Shown here piece by piece: positions 36,801-41,514 of a DNA stretch of 64,000 nucleotides. The notes below the pieces were generated by a model. That model had not been told where the DNA came from. It ran no database searches and saw only the letters and a list, made by a program, of their open reading frames with translations. Each line of letters opens with the position of its first letter. Position 1 is the first letter of the stretch. The position numbers were made by a program, and so were the translations under genes. This DNA comes from Streptomyces syringium (GTDB lineage: Bacteria > Actinomycetota > Actinomycetes > Streptomycetales > Streptomycetaceae): assembly GCF_017876625.1 (NCBI RefSeq), contig NZ_JAGIOH010000001.1:992001-1056000 (forward strand), read 5' to 3'.

Positions 36801-38012
36801 GACGCGTCGGCGTTCCACGGTCTGACGGCCCGGGACCGGGTGCGGCTGCCCGGTTACGCCTTCGACCGGCAGGAGCACTGGATCGACCGCCCGGGAACGG
36901 CGGCCCCGGCCCGGGCCCAGGCGCCGGCGCGGCTGCCGGAGCCGGTGGCACACGGTGAACAGGACGAGGTGAGCACCGTCGTCGCGGAGGCCTGGCGCGC
37001 GGTCCTGGGCGTCGACGACGTCCGGCCCGACGACGACTTCTTCGCGCAGGGCGGGGACTCGCTGGCAGCGGTGCAGCTCGTGGCGCGGATCCGGGAACGG
37101 GTCGGCGTCCGGGTGGAGTTCATGACGCTGGAGCGGCCCACGCCGCGGGCCCTCGCGTCCCGGCTGGCCGAGCACCTCGACGGCCGGTACACGCCGGAGG
37201 CCGCCGACGGGACGGTGGTCGTCGTCAAGAAGGGCGATCCGCAGTCGCGCCCGCCGCTGGTCCTGGTGCACCCGATCGGCGGTGACGTGTACTTCTACCG
37301 GGAGCTCTCGGCCTGCCTGCCGGACGACCAGGCGGTGTACGCGCTCCGCTCCCCGATGCTCGACGGCAGCGCGGAGTTCACCACGGTCGAAGCCATGGCG
37401 GCCCACTACCTGGAGCAGCTGGAGGACTTCGGCCTCAAGGCCCCGTACCGGCTCGGGGGTTCCTCCTTCGGCGGCATCGTCGCGTACGAGATGGCCCAGC
37501 AGCTCGACGCCCGCGACGGGTACCGGCCGGAGGTGGCCCTCATCGACAGCCCGGCCCGCGGCAATCTGCCCGCCGACATGACCGGCCAGGACATCATCGA
37601 CTATCTGCTCCGCTACGGCCTGGCACGGCTGGACTTCCCCATGGCGGAGCTCGAAGCCCTGGACACGGTCGAGGGGAAGATCGGCTACATCGCGGAGAAG
37701 GCACGCGGCACGGAGTTCGAGGACATGCTCTCCGCCGACTTCCTGCCCCGCTACATCCACGCCTGGCAGCGGCACAGCCAGGCCATGCACGGGTACGTCC
37801 CGCGCCCGTACTCCGGCGACCTCGTGTTCTTCTCGCACCAGGAGGAGATCCCGCAGTTCCCGGCGGGACAGGCCCCGCGCTGGCGGGAGCTGGCGCGCGG
37901 CGGCTGGACGCAGGTGCCGGTGACCGGCAACCACCTGAGCATGAACGGCATGCCCCATGTGGCGACGATCGGCGCCCACTTCGCGAAGACCCAGGGAGAA
38001 CACAGTGAGTGA
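21828..38012 (+). CDS. NRPS-PKS 2: C-A(Ser)-T-E-Cy-A(Cys)-T-E-C-A(Gly)-T-KS-AT-ACP-TE, althiomycin AlmB-type
   Basis: A 5394-residue hybrid. Residues 1-55 are a TubC-like docking domain. C1 has HHMLSDA (H203-A209, Gly replaced by Ala). A(Ser) carries D-V-W-H-F-S-L-I-D-K (FDVSVW at 725); T Ser1079; epimerase HHLITDTVSW (H1270). Cy2 has DLIILD (D1714, D1719); A(Cys) D-L-Y-N-L-S-L-I-W-K (2247); T Ser2594; second epimerase HHLIVDTVSW (H2788). C HHAILDG (H3226); A(Gly) D-I-L-Q-L-G-V-I-W-K (3749); T Ser4087. KS has Cys4319 (TACSTS), EAHGTGT and KTNIGH; the AT has GHSLGEY (Ser4761) and HAFHS, which indicates malonyl; ACP Ser5078. The TE has GSSFGG (Ser5213) and a late His in TGNHLSMNG. No oxidase in the second Cys module and no ketoreductase. 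Codon 4747 is TTA. Confidence 0.93.
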   Translation: MNPELELLNDLRSARVLIWNKGDDRLGFSFPQDTGFPPELKDRVKEHKERLLHVLELTGIDSQERARQTTHYKLPDGAHDRSIRAIQKGMYLQSRIDELGYTYTIPLFVELTGADAESAERAVRALLAAEPILRMRVHEDLSYELVPADAYEISRTRVSTGELDALRDDRARTVFPLADGHLIRPEVIESTDAASVTVSLTHHHMLSDAYSMELIAARLASIHDALARGTDPAGADGATPALNYFDLVAQQRIELARPEYTAARDRLADRLAAAGKLRLQRNPARGADNRAGTLDYTLAPETHRALSELAGQHGLSLYALLFTGLYQTLSSFAGGQHDFAVGITVANRPPAFQSAVGPFINTLPLLPEFRGGDRFLDNARRVNEAVIDLNQHHQLNVDMLTGALPGGAADLADVLQVLFTMHNFAPVEQAATAVGHRVLPYRDLAEKFGISVIAKEDGDRVSFTVTYAEARYERDYVRALFEAYLTVLRSAAAAPHEVTDRLDLVDPEGLRQIAEWNRTAWDHGTVRTAVEMFERQVRRTPDAPAVIYRDRLLSYRELNESANRLAHLLTERHGVRAGSLVCLLMDRSEHMLIAVLGVMKAGGAYVPVDPGSPHERIRFILSDTGSPLLLTDERNAAGCHDAALPVAVLSVDGAADELAAQPSGDPGLPLTGDDLAYVIYTSGTTGKPKGVLCEHGGLVNRIQWMNRAFPLDPSDRVLQKTSYVFDVSVWELLWANWFGAAVVFAEPEDHKDPYALMEIIEREHVSVVHFVPSMFSAFLETVETSAEPARQGLASLRYIFCSGEELKLAQVRATHALLPEAALHNLYGPTEASIDVLHHPCTDPAIDTVLIGTPIDNTQAYVLNAARRPLPAQAIGELYLGGAGLARGYLNRPELSAERFVENPFGDGRLYRTGDLVRRLPDGSIAFIGRDDFQVKIRGYRVELGEIEAALAGYPGVKQGIALVQQPDPQRPEHKYLVGYYVADRPLDETAMAGALRATLPSYMVPSALVHLSSLPVTVNGKLDRKALPDPGPSDTGQEHIAPRTALQERLRDLWAECLGLRPDDVGIRDDATRLGMDSIVAIRLASRLRRQLDLAISVRDVFSLPTIEQFADFVESRQAAAAQPRAEVIAEQGTLAGELELLPIQSWFFGQEFTRPEHWNQAFVIRTPELSLPRLESALRALVARHDAFRLRYRGTTQSYEPGAPFPGFNVLDVRGLPGGEGTPEFAEALHRTLTGWQRGFDLEHGPVYALGYLHGYADHTSRVFFALHHLITDTVSWRILAEDLRALYEGQQLGKKGTSFRQWTGAVSAYAHERPEQRAYWEELLSDFRPDAQGRPGSAAAHTEQFTLSEQHTRDLLGPAHRAYHTHVDDLLLTALGRALEAVGGGRTHHVMLEGHGREDIAPAFDVTGTMGWFTTLYPVRLPLGDDIGESVRSVKESLRAVPDKGIGFGPLVGYRDRALPHVWFNYLGRLDGEQTGAGDWQLVMEDGGEAMPPCNTSDAVLSVFAYVTEDRLQVRLDSRLAAEDTGALARALEAALAEVVGHCTGRTAPRYTPSDFREVRGEADLTALPAGIGADPGGWFDMTEIQKAYLVGRLGNYEIGNVANHVYNEYVYRELDADRLAAAVRRLVAECDVLRTVFSYDRLQQRVLDAAEVPDFELVVHDFAAHDYDESKLTAVRERLSHRLYDPERFPLFSLEVSRFKDRCVLHLSWDLIILDVQSRLAVLRRLDDLYRGAERRAELPRASFKDYQDYTGLLKNSQWYADDRAYWQDRLDGMPLRCTLPFKESPDAVDHPRFDEHTLHVAPDVWDRFKEQARKHGVSTSSVLLSLFGSVISYFSGAREFPLTLTLFNRHPVVEGIDSLLGNFTSTVLFHYVDEGADVTSLTRRTHDTLWEDISHALYSGVEVQRDLSRLHGLDTTKAVSPIVFTGVMGNETRDFERAAYLDDSEFVEERHWSAQTSQAWIDLQAIEVDSGFMSKWLYVEQLFDRAFIEHLNRLYCLLIERLADGDWEAGLPRDRYLPDTDRALVATANAFDGETCEQTMFGLYEERCRTEGREAATAVIDAGTGRTHTYGELIEESRTLALRLRTALGDASGERLVGVLAEKGHSQVLATVAIMKGGLGYLPLHVDWPAGRIEEILTQAAVRTVLVSRGQFARADVQALGSVCRLLVIEDLLEQGAATDESALPVVGPDDVAYVIFTSGSTGRPKGVTISHRGAVNTLLAVNERFHITPQDRILALSELSFDLSVYDLFGTLAAGATIVFPAQEETKNPAHWAHLVDHHHITVWNSVPQLAGLLIDEGGHLQSLRAFLLSGDWIPTSLPDRIREHIPHATVMSLGGATEGSIWSIWYEIDHVDPAWNSIPYGVAMPNQRMYVLNPQGEHCPTGVIGEIHIGGTGVALGYWNDEKLTTERYTEHPTLGRLYHTGDLGRWTPEGHIEFIGRNDFQVKLNGYRVELGEIESALSQDPRISQSVVLIKEYDTAAGRRRQALVGYYVSGTALDPAPLLERLSASLPAYMVPEALVHLPELPLSPNGKLDRTALPDPGTAVAAEHVPPRSERERQLRDAWADVLGVPPERLGITVDLMHLGMDSIVAIRLVSRLRKELGLRVSVRDVFAHRTIERFHDRVVATAGSGAGPAVRTEQGALEGDAPLLPVQSWFFAQDFPRPGHWNQSFLVRTPALDLPRLEESLRALVDHHDAFRLRYEPGAPGGPRQYYDTAAGFPEVRVLDVRDLPGGEGTAEFDTAVDRVLTEWQSGFDLASGPTYAFGFLHGYADGSNRVFFALHHLIVDTVSWRVLAEDLHTLYEGGRLGDKGTSYRQWTGTVAAHAERHANERGYWEGLLADMDEAPVLRQDTGAPVETGISLDAERTALLLGACQRAYGTRVEEFLLTAFGQALTELTGRSVNHLMVEGHGREELDAGADVSRTLGWFATLYPVRLEACGEPADALKSVKESVRAVPAKGIGFGPLMGYARELPQVCFNYLGRIDAEEHGDWQTVDEPSGEWLHEANLLPYTVSAAGMVVGGRLRFTLLSRLPRQDAERLARAFEERLAALVELTAHSPRTYLTSSDIDGLLPQEHLDRLQADGELDGVFAAGSLQQGFIHHALSQGDIDDAYRVQAVWDYHGAVDPELLRQAWGQAQQALSALRLRFDWQYEMVQVIDRRSRLTWEFVDLSDHPDPDAAFEELLERDRGIPYDLGTSGLFRVYLVQRGPEHFTCVLNTHHAILDGWSSPLLLRNVHACYLALREGEVAVLPEENYAGIQRHLHRHARDHETFWRSYVADAGQGCDLGGLLTAGARHIDLGTYRHIHHQEQRSLSLRPELLAALRSVARDHGVTSNAVLQYAWHKVLSVYGHCDTTVVGTVLAGRDLPVDGIDTSVGLYLSTVPLIARHDTGADSLIEEIQRLQDDIHEVGRRSTVDLAALQPGGRRLFDSLFINESYPAAEDAEHERLLRPRFRFRYQKRDYPLVVSVAEKDDEVVLTLDYAGELFAPATVERLLTGMESVLGHVARAPESSPADLEPAGADGIEAQRQWNDSGVAEPAEPVIHRAFEAQAARTPDAPAVIHDGRTLSYAQVNAAANRLARVARQQVPTAPEEPVLLLLDRGADTLIGLLAVLKAGAAYVPLDPGYPDERTARIVEGCGARLLLTHARHRERVQACHPALTVIAVDDPRTEAACAAESGDDLDVAVGGDALAYILYTSGTTGQPKGVMVEHLAFTSTVAAMRRRHFPGAGALHTYSLTNYVFDIFGLEYGLTLLGGGSVVMGDHLFEELDCAAYDFVQMTPSLLEMKLQALRGLSGTRLLVGGERLERHLLHAALERCPRVVNVYGPTETTIWSTSREYVADAADSPMVTIGRPLPNEQAHVLDARLRPLPVGAVGELYLSGGALARGYFGDPGLTAERFVESPREGHGRLYRTGDLARRLDGGEIEFVGRVDTQVKLRGHRIELGEVESALAAHPGVRQSAVIVGTLDGGTDRSAAAQTLIGYYVAEAALDEEALQAHLAGLLPEYMRPGALVHLTELPLSYSGKLDTKALPRPRRRRADASVAPAGETELTLARLWQDVLGLDRVGVHDRFFEVGGNSILLTKLHARLPEEIRGAVSLTEMFAHPTIASLAAHVGGVRDEARPRREPEVRDAPGTGGRDIAIIGMAGRFPDADTLEEYWRNLTAGHESVVHYSREELLAAGVPEAELDRPGYVRAQSGLRDIKGFDAAFFGYSRREAETMDPQHRVFLECAWHALEDAHCDPYAFGGDIGLYAGAGQNDYATGHVLPRLGDADLATRYQAMINNQANFLSTKVAYKLDLTGPAVTVQTACSTSLVAVHQACVALLAGDCDIALAGGVSIGKLGKEGYLHQEGMVFSPDGTCRAFDEAAQGTLEGQGVGIVVLKPLDRALADQDPIRAVIKATAINNDGQNKIGYTAPSQARQAAVIRRAHERAGIDPSTVGYVEAHGTGTALGDPIEVAALREAFGPDDGTTRRVALGSVKTNIGHLDVASGIAGLIKAVLCLEHRTLVPTLHHTSPNPRLELDKGPFYVNTACTPWTSEHPVLRAGVSSFGIGGTNAHVVLEEAPASAPPAPGDEPVRARQLLTVSAPTVEALGQQARALAGYLAEHPGVPLERVAYTRHTARHRFPYNRVVVGSGRQELVDRLAAEEREPVAWRADRPAVFLFPGQGAQYQGMGQALYDAEPAFRAHVDRCLRILRPHLPEGADEADLLGRTARVGDTRYTQIALFIVEYALARWLMDLGVRPAAMIGHSLGEYVAACLAGVFSLEDAMTLVLERGRLLAGTAPGAMLAVPLPAGQVLPRAQRHGLDLAVVDDAGSCVVSGPPGAVDALAARLSADGVTGRRVAVAHAFHSRLLDPVLEEFTAVLGRIELHRPTIPYLSNLTGDWADPDRVRTPEYWTAQLRGTVQFHRGLTTLYGSETGRGGVLLEVGPGRILSRPARRHPDRAEHLVVAAMPRAGQGGEEPEVALTALGTAWAAGVAVDASAFHGLTARDRVRLPGYAFDRQEHWIDRPGTAAPARAQAPARLPEPVAHGEQDEVSTVVAEAWRAVLGVDDVRPDDDFFAQGGDSLAAVQLVARIRERVGVRVEFMTLERPTPRALASRLAEHLDGRYTPEAADGTVVVVKKGDPQSRPPLVLVHPIGGDVYFYRELSACLPDDQAVYALRSPMLDGSAEFTTVEAMAAHYLEQLEDFGLKAPYRLGGSSFGGIVAYEMAQQLDARDGYRPEVALIDSPARGNLPADMTGQDIIDYLLRYGLARLDFPMAELEALDTVEGKIGYIAEKARGTEFEDMLSADFLPRYIHAWQRHSQAMHGYVPRPYSGDLVFFSHQEEIPQFPAGQAPRWRELARGGWTQVPVTGNHLSMNGMPHVATIGAHFAKTQGEHSE
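28276..29209 (+). repeat. 934-bp duplicated A(Cys) core, copy 2
   Basis: Second copy of the segment at 19295-20228, inside the Cys adenylation domain of the second megasynthase. It is constant from the LVSRGQFARAD region to the start of the GYRVELGEI motif. Immediately outside, the protein continues differently (ESALSQDP here, AAKLTRLP in copy 1). Confidence 0.95.
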
Positions 38013-38889
38013 GAAGACGGCCGGCGCGATGTGCGACGTCCCCGGCGGCAGGATCTGGTACGAGATACTCAACGCCGATGCCCCCGGCACCCCGGTGGTG
38101 ACCGTCCACGGCGGCCCCGGCACCCCGCACGACTATCTGCGTCCGCTGGCGGACCTGCTGCCGGACCATCCCGTCGTCGTGTACGACCAGCTGGGCTGCG
38201 GCCGCTCCGCGGGCCCCACGGACCCCGGCCTGTGGCGCCTGGAGCGCTTCGTCGACGAACTCGACGCACTGCTGGGCGCCCTGGGCCTGGAGCGTTTCCA
38301 TCTGCTCGCCCACTCCTTCGGCACGATGATCGCCTGTGACTTCGTCCTGCGCGGCGGTCCGCGCCGCCCCGACCGGCTGGTCCTCCTCTCGCCGGTGCTG
38401 AACATCCGCAAGTACGAGGACGACATGCGGCAGCTGCTCTTCAGGCTCCCGGCGGAAACGGCCCAGGCACTCAGCGACGGCCTGCGGACGGAGCGGTACG
38501 ACACACCCGCCTTCGCGGAGGCGGCGATCGTCTTCGCCGAGCGGCACATGTGCCGCACCGACTGGCCGGACGTGCTGATGGACGCCACCCTCGGCACCGC
38601 GGCGCACGTGCGGGACGCCATGTGGGGCCGCACGGAGTTCCAGCTGACGGGCGATCTGCGGACGTACGCGCCTGCCGGGCAGCTGGCCGGGCTGGGGCCC
38701 GGCACCCTGCTCGTCGTCGGGGAGCACGACTTCGTGCCGCCGCGGGCCTGCCAGGCGTACGCGCGGGCCATCCCCGGCGCGGAGGCCGTGATCATCCCGG
38801 ACGCGTCGCACATGCCGCATCTGGAGGAGCCGAAGCTGTTCGCCGGGGAACTCCTGGCCCGCATCGGTGACTTCGCAGGTCAAAAATGA
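38005..38889 (+). CDS. Alpha/beta hydrolase, proline iminopeptidase-like
   Basis: Hydrolase of about 294 residues of the tricorn F1/proline iminopeptidase family. The oxyanion loop HGGPG is at 35-39, the nucleophile is S104 in LLAHSFGTM, an acid candidate lies in VVGEHDFVPP and the His in DASHMPHLE near the C-terminus. GTG at 38005 is used because GGGAG lies seven bases upstream; it overlaps the end of the megasynthase gene by eight bases, so it is translationally coupled to it. In an althiomycin-type pathway it could act as an editing thioesterase, help close the pyrrolinone ring, or remove an N-terminal protecting group. None of these roles is shown by the sequence. Confidence 0.82.
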   Translation: MSEKTAGAMCDVPGGRIWYEILNADAPGTPVVTVHGGPGTPHDYLRPLADLLPDHPVVVYDQLGCGRSAGPTDPGLWRLERFVDELDALLGALGLERFHLLAHSFGTMIACDFVLRGGPRRPDRLVLLSPVLNIRKYEDDMRQLLFRLPAETAQALSDGLRTERYDTPAFAEAAIVFAERHMCRTDWPDVLMDATLGTAAHVRDAMWGRTEFQLTGDLRTYAPAGQLAGLGPGTLLVVGEHDFVPPRACQAYARAIPGAEAVIIPDASHMPHLEEPKLFAGELLARIGDFAGQK

Positions 38890-38890
38890 C

Positions 38891-38921
38891 TTGTGGGACC
38901 AAGTGGCCGCGTGCTTACGTT
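38891..38921 (+). promoter_or_regulatory. Candidate promoter for the exporter leader
   Basis: TTGTGG (38891-38896) and TTACGT (38915-38920) are spaced 18 bases apart, immediately after the hydrolase stop codon. It would start a transcript covering the leader peptide, the hairpin and the exporter gene. Match to the consensus is moderate. Confidence 0.4.
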
Positions 38922-38955
38922 GGGGCGACAGCCTCGACTCCCAGAAGGGGACACG

Positions 38956-39066
38956 GTGCAACCGGCGTTATCTGCCGCAGGTGGTGTGAGGGCGAGCCGC
39001 AGGCCTCTGAACGCCCACGCCATCTGGTGGCCCTTGGTCCGAAGACCGGTGCCGGCGCATCGCTGA
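38956..39066 (+). CDS. 36-codon leader peptide of the exporter attenuator
   Basis: A GTG-started frame with AGGGG six bases upstream. It encodes a short Arg/Pro/Ala-rich peptide (start MQPALSAAGG, end RRPVPAHR) and ends in TGA at 39064-39066, exactly where the hairpin at 39065 begins. Codon 5 is TTA, rare in Streptomyces and dependent on bldA tRNA. The 15th to 18th codons contain GCAGGCCTC (38999-39007), which can pair with 8 of 9 bases of the left arm of the hairpin (39065-39073). This is the layout of a ribosome-mediated attenuation leader: stalling early in the leader would free the antiterminator, while full translation would let the terminator form. Expression of the peptide is inferred. 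Confidence 0.55.
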   Translation: MQPALSAAGGVRASRRPLNAHAIWWPLVRRPVPAHR

Positions 39067-39090
39067 GTCCTGCCGACCGCGGCAGGACTC
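39065..39090 (+). terminator. Intrinsic-type hairpin (attenuator) before the exporter gene
   Basis: GAGTCCTGCC and GGCAGGACTC form a perfect 10-bp stem with a 6-base loop, 53 bases upstream of the exporter ATG. A pyrimidine-rich stretch (CCCTTTCCCTT) follows about 20 bases later, without a proper T-run. The left arm can alternatively pair with 38999-39007 in the leader frame. It may serve as an attenuator for the exporter as well as the end of the megasynthase transcript. Confidence 0.6.
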
Positions 39091-39142
39091 GGCTCGGCGT
39101 GTCCGCAGTCCCTTTCCCTTCAGGTCCGTCCCACATGAGGCC

Positions 39143-40342
39143 ATGAACAAACACAGATTTCTGCCTGCCCTGCTCGTCATCACCCTCATCGGCACGATCA
39201 TGGAACTCGACATGTCCGTGCCGAGCTTCCCGGACATCGCCGAGGCCCTCGACACCTCCGGGTCCTCGGTACAGCTGACGATCACGTACAACTTCTTCGG
39301 CTACTGCCTGGGCGCCCTGGCCTACGGCCCCTTGTCGGACCGGTTCGGCCGGCGCAAGGTCATGCTGATCGGCAACACGATCATGCTCATCGGCGCACTG
39401 GGCTGCGCGGTGGCACCGAGCATCGAGTTCCTGCTCGCGTCCCGGCTCGTCCAGGGCGTGGGGGCGAGCACGTCGGTGGTCCTGGTCTTCGTCATCATCG
39501 GCGATGTCTACCGGGGCAACCAACTGTTCAAGATGTTCGGGCTCACCAATGCCGCGATGTCCGCCTTCATGACGGCGGCACCGGCGCTGGGCGGTCTGAT
39601 CAACCGGGCGATCGGCTGGCGCGGCAACTACGCGACGGTATTCGCCATCACCCTGGCGTCGCTGCTGCTGATGATGTTCTTCCTGCCCGAGACGAAGGGC
39701 GAGCTGGAGAAGGTCAGCGTCAAGAAGGTCGCCGGCGACTACCGCAAGCTCCTGTCGAGCAAGGAATTCATCGCGGCGTCGCTCGTCCCCAGCCTGCTGT
39801 TCGCCGCGTACATGGTCTTCATCGCGGCCAGCTCCTTCCTCTACACGGACACCTTCGGCCTGTCCACCGTGGAGTTCGCCGGTCATCTGCTGATCGTCGT
39901 GGCCTCCTTCGCCGTGGCGAGCCTCCTCGCCTCGAAGGTCGTCACCCTGCTGGGCGGTCCCGAGCGCACCGTGGTCTGCAGTATCGCCGTCACGGTCGCC
40001 GGCATCGCCCTGTTCCTGGCGTTCGGTGAGGGCGCCTGGGCGACCACCGGCCCGATCGCCGTCTTCTGCATCGGCTTCGCCACGGTCTACCCGGTCGTCT
40101 TCGGGCGCTCCATGGCCGTCTTCCCCGAGCTCCAGGGCGCGGCTTCCTCGCTCACCATGAGCGGACGGGCGCTGCTCGTCACGCTGCTCACGGGCATCGC
40201 CAGCAGCCTGTTCACCGGCGACTCCATCGTGACCGCCGGGGTGATGGCCGCCGCCGTGGCCGTCGCCGCGTCCCTGGCCTTCCTCAAGCCCAAGCCGGCC
40301 CCGGACGGGGTGGCGGCCGAAGCGGTCGCCGAAACCGGCTGA
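39143..40342 (+). CDS. MFS drug exporter (Bcr/CflA type, DHA1)
   Basis: A 399-residue integral membrane protein with about 12 hydrophobic helices. The major-facilitator motif A is visible between helices 2 and 3 (GPLSDRFGRRKVML), and the first helix contains the MELDMSVPSFPDIAEAL stretch typical of Bcr/CflA multidrug/H+ antiporters. The C-terminus is a short charged tail. In this context it is the likely exporter and part of self-resistance for the althiomycin-type product. It is preceded by a leader peptide and hairpin that suggest induction by a ribosome-stalling antibiotic. Next come two hairpins and the N-oxygenase gene. Confidence 0.9.
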   Translation: MNKHRFLPALLVITLIGTIMELDMSVPSFPDIAEALDTSGSSVQLTITYNFFGYCLGALAYGPLSDRFGRRKVMLIGNTIMLIGALGCAVAPSIEFLLASRLVQGVGASTSVVLVFVIIGDVYRGNQLFKMFGLTNAAMSAFMTAAPALGGLINRAIGWRGNYATVFAITLASLLLMMFFLPETKGELEKVSVKKVAGDYRKLLSSKEFIAASLVPSLLFAAYMVFIAASSFLYTDTFGLSTVEFAGHLLIVVASFAVASLLASKVVTLLGGPERTVVCSIAVTVAGIALFLAFGEGAWATTGPIAVFCIGFATVYPVVFGRSMAVFPELQGAASSLTMSGRALLVTLLTGIASSLFTGDSIVTAGVMAAAVAVAASLAFLKPKPAPDGVAAEAVAETG

Positions 40343-40395
40343 ACCGTCCGCCGCACCTTCCCCAACCCTTTCGTTCCTTTCCCCTTCCGTCAGCA

Positions 40396-40420
40396 CGGCG
40401 GCGACGCCCGGTCGCCGCCG
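40396..40420 (+). terminator. Perfect 10-bp hairpin between exporter and N-oxygenase genes
   Basis: CGGCGGCGAC and GTCGCCGCCG flank a 5-base loop. It lies 54 bases after the exporter stop and is preceded by a pyrimidine-rich stretch. It may be a terminator or an mRNA 3'-end stabiliser. Confidence 0.55.
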
Positions 40421-40440
40421 CACGGACGCCCACGCACCGA

Positions 40441-40473
40441 GGGCGCGGGGCTGCTCCGGCATGCCCCGCGCCC
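40441..40473 (+). promoter_or_regulatory. Perfect 11-bp hairpin just before the N-oxygenase ribosome site
   Basis: GGGCGCGGGGC and GCCCCGCGCCC form an 11-bp stem with an 11-base loop that ends two bases before the GGAAAGAG ribosome site. It could insulate translation of the N-oxygenase or act as a second terminator or attenuator. No alternative pairing was worked out. Confidence 0.5.
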
Positions 40474-40487
40474 GGAAAGAGACCGTC

Positions 40488-41462
40488 ATGAGCGTCATCG
40501 GCCAGGAGAACACCGAAGCCGACCGGAAGCTGCCCAGCCTGACCTCGGAGTACGTCGCCAGGTGGGAATCGCGTGCTTCCGTCCGCACCCGCCCGCGCAA
40601 GACCATCGATTTCACGCAGGAGGGCTTCTTCTTCCCCGAGGACAAGCAGCCGCTGCTGCTGGCCGACGAGGTCGCCTCGCTGGACCGGGCGGGCAAGGAC
40701 GAGATCCTTGTGCAGTCCTTCTACAAGTATCTGCACGACATCGTGAACCTGGAGATCAAGGAAATCGTCTCGGCCTGCTCGAAGATCCTCTACGCGGATC
40801 TTCCGGTCGAGTTCTCCGCCGAGACGAAGCTCAACACCCACTCGGTGATCATCGACGAGTACTACCACGTCTACATCGCCCAGGACATGATCCTCCAGCT
40901 GCGGAACCACTACCCGCACCTGAAGACGATCGACCACCCGATATCGGACTCGCAGCGCGCGGTCGTCGAGATCAAGAAGAAGCTCGACCCCAAGTACCAC
41001 GACATCTTCGAAATCCTCGCCAACTGCTGCTTCGAGACCACGCTCGTGCGGGAACTCGTCGAATTCTTCAACAGCCCCGGCGTCCACCCGTCGATCAAGT
41101 ACTACGTCAACGACCACATGAACGACGAGTCCCGGCACTACGCGTTCTTCTACGACCTGATGACGTATCTGTGGGCGGAGATCCCCGAGGACTACCGCGA
41201 GGCGATCGGCACGCACCTGGCCGAGTTCACCACGCTCTATCTCTCCGTGGAGTCGGAGAAGCTCTTCAACATCGAGCTGCTCGACTCCGTCGTCGGTGAC
41301 CGCCAGCAGGCGCGGAAGTCCGTCGAGGCCCTCTACGCGGGCTTCGAGATCACCCCGGACGTGCCGATCGTCAAGAACGTCCTGCGGGCTCTGGGCAACG
41401 CGGGAATGCTCGGCCACCCCGCCGTCCGCGACAGCTTCGCCCGGATCGGCTGGACCGTCTGA
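40488..41462 (+). CDS. AurF-type diiron N-oxygenase (oxime-forming candidate)
   Basis: Protein of about 324 residues of the p-aminobenzoate N-oxygenase (AurF) family. All seven ligands expected for the carboxylate-bridged diiron centre align by spacing: E89, E124-x-x-H127 (DEYYHVYIAQ), E183 (CFETT), H210, and E214-x-x-H217 (NDESRHYAFF). These match the AurF series E101, E136, H139, E196, H223, E227, H230. It would oxidise an amine, most plausibly the free amine of the N-terminal glycine, to the oxime found in althiomycin. ATG at 40488 has GGAAAGAG six bases upstream. It is followed 52 bases later by the methyltransferase gene. The role is inferred from family and cluster context. Confidence 0.88.
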   Translation: MSVIGQENTEADRKLPSLTSEYVARWESRASVRTRPRKTIDFTQEGFFFPEDKQPLLLADEVASLDRAGKDEILVQSFYKYLHDIVNLEIKEIVSACSKILYADLPVEFSAETKLNTHSVIIDEYYHVYIAQDMILQLRNHYPHLKTIDHPISDSQRAVVEIKKKLDPKYHDIFEILANCCFETTLVRELVEFFNSPGVHPSIKYYVNDHMNDESRHYAFFYDLMTYLWAEIPEDYREAIGTHLAEFTTLYLSVESEKLFNIELLDSVVGDRQQARKSVEALYAGFEITPDVPIVKNVLRALGNAGMLGHPAVRDSFARIGWTV

Positions 41463-41514
41463 CTCCCGCCCCGTCCCTGTCCCACCCGGCCAAGGAACAC
41501 TTGAGGAAATACCG

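Noticed and set aside
38886..39146. An 86-codon frame spanning the gap before the exporter.
   Set aside because: Its composition is Arg/Gly/Pro noise, it has no ribosome site, and the 36-codon leader with its hairpin explains the region better.
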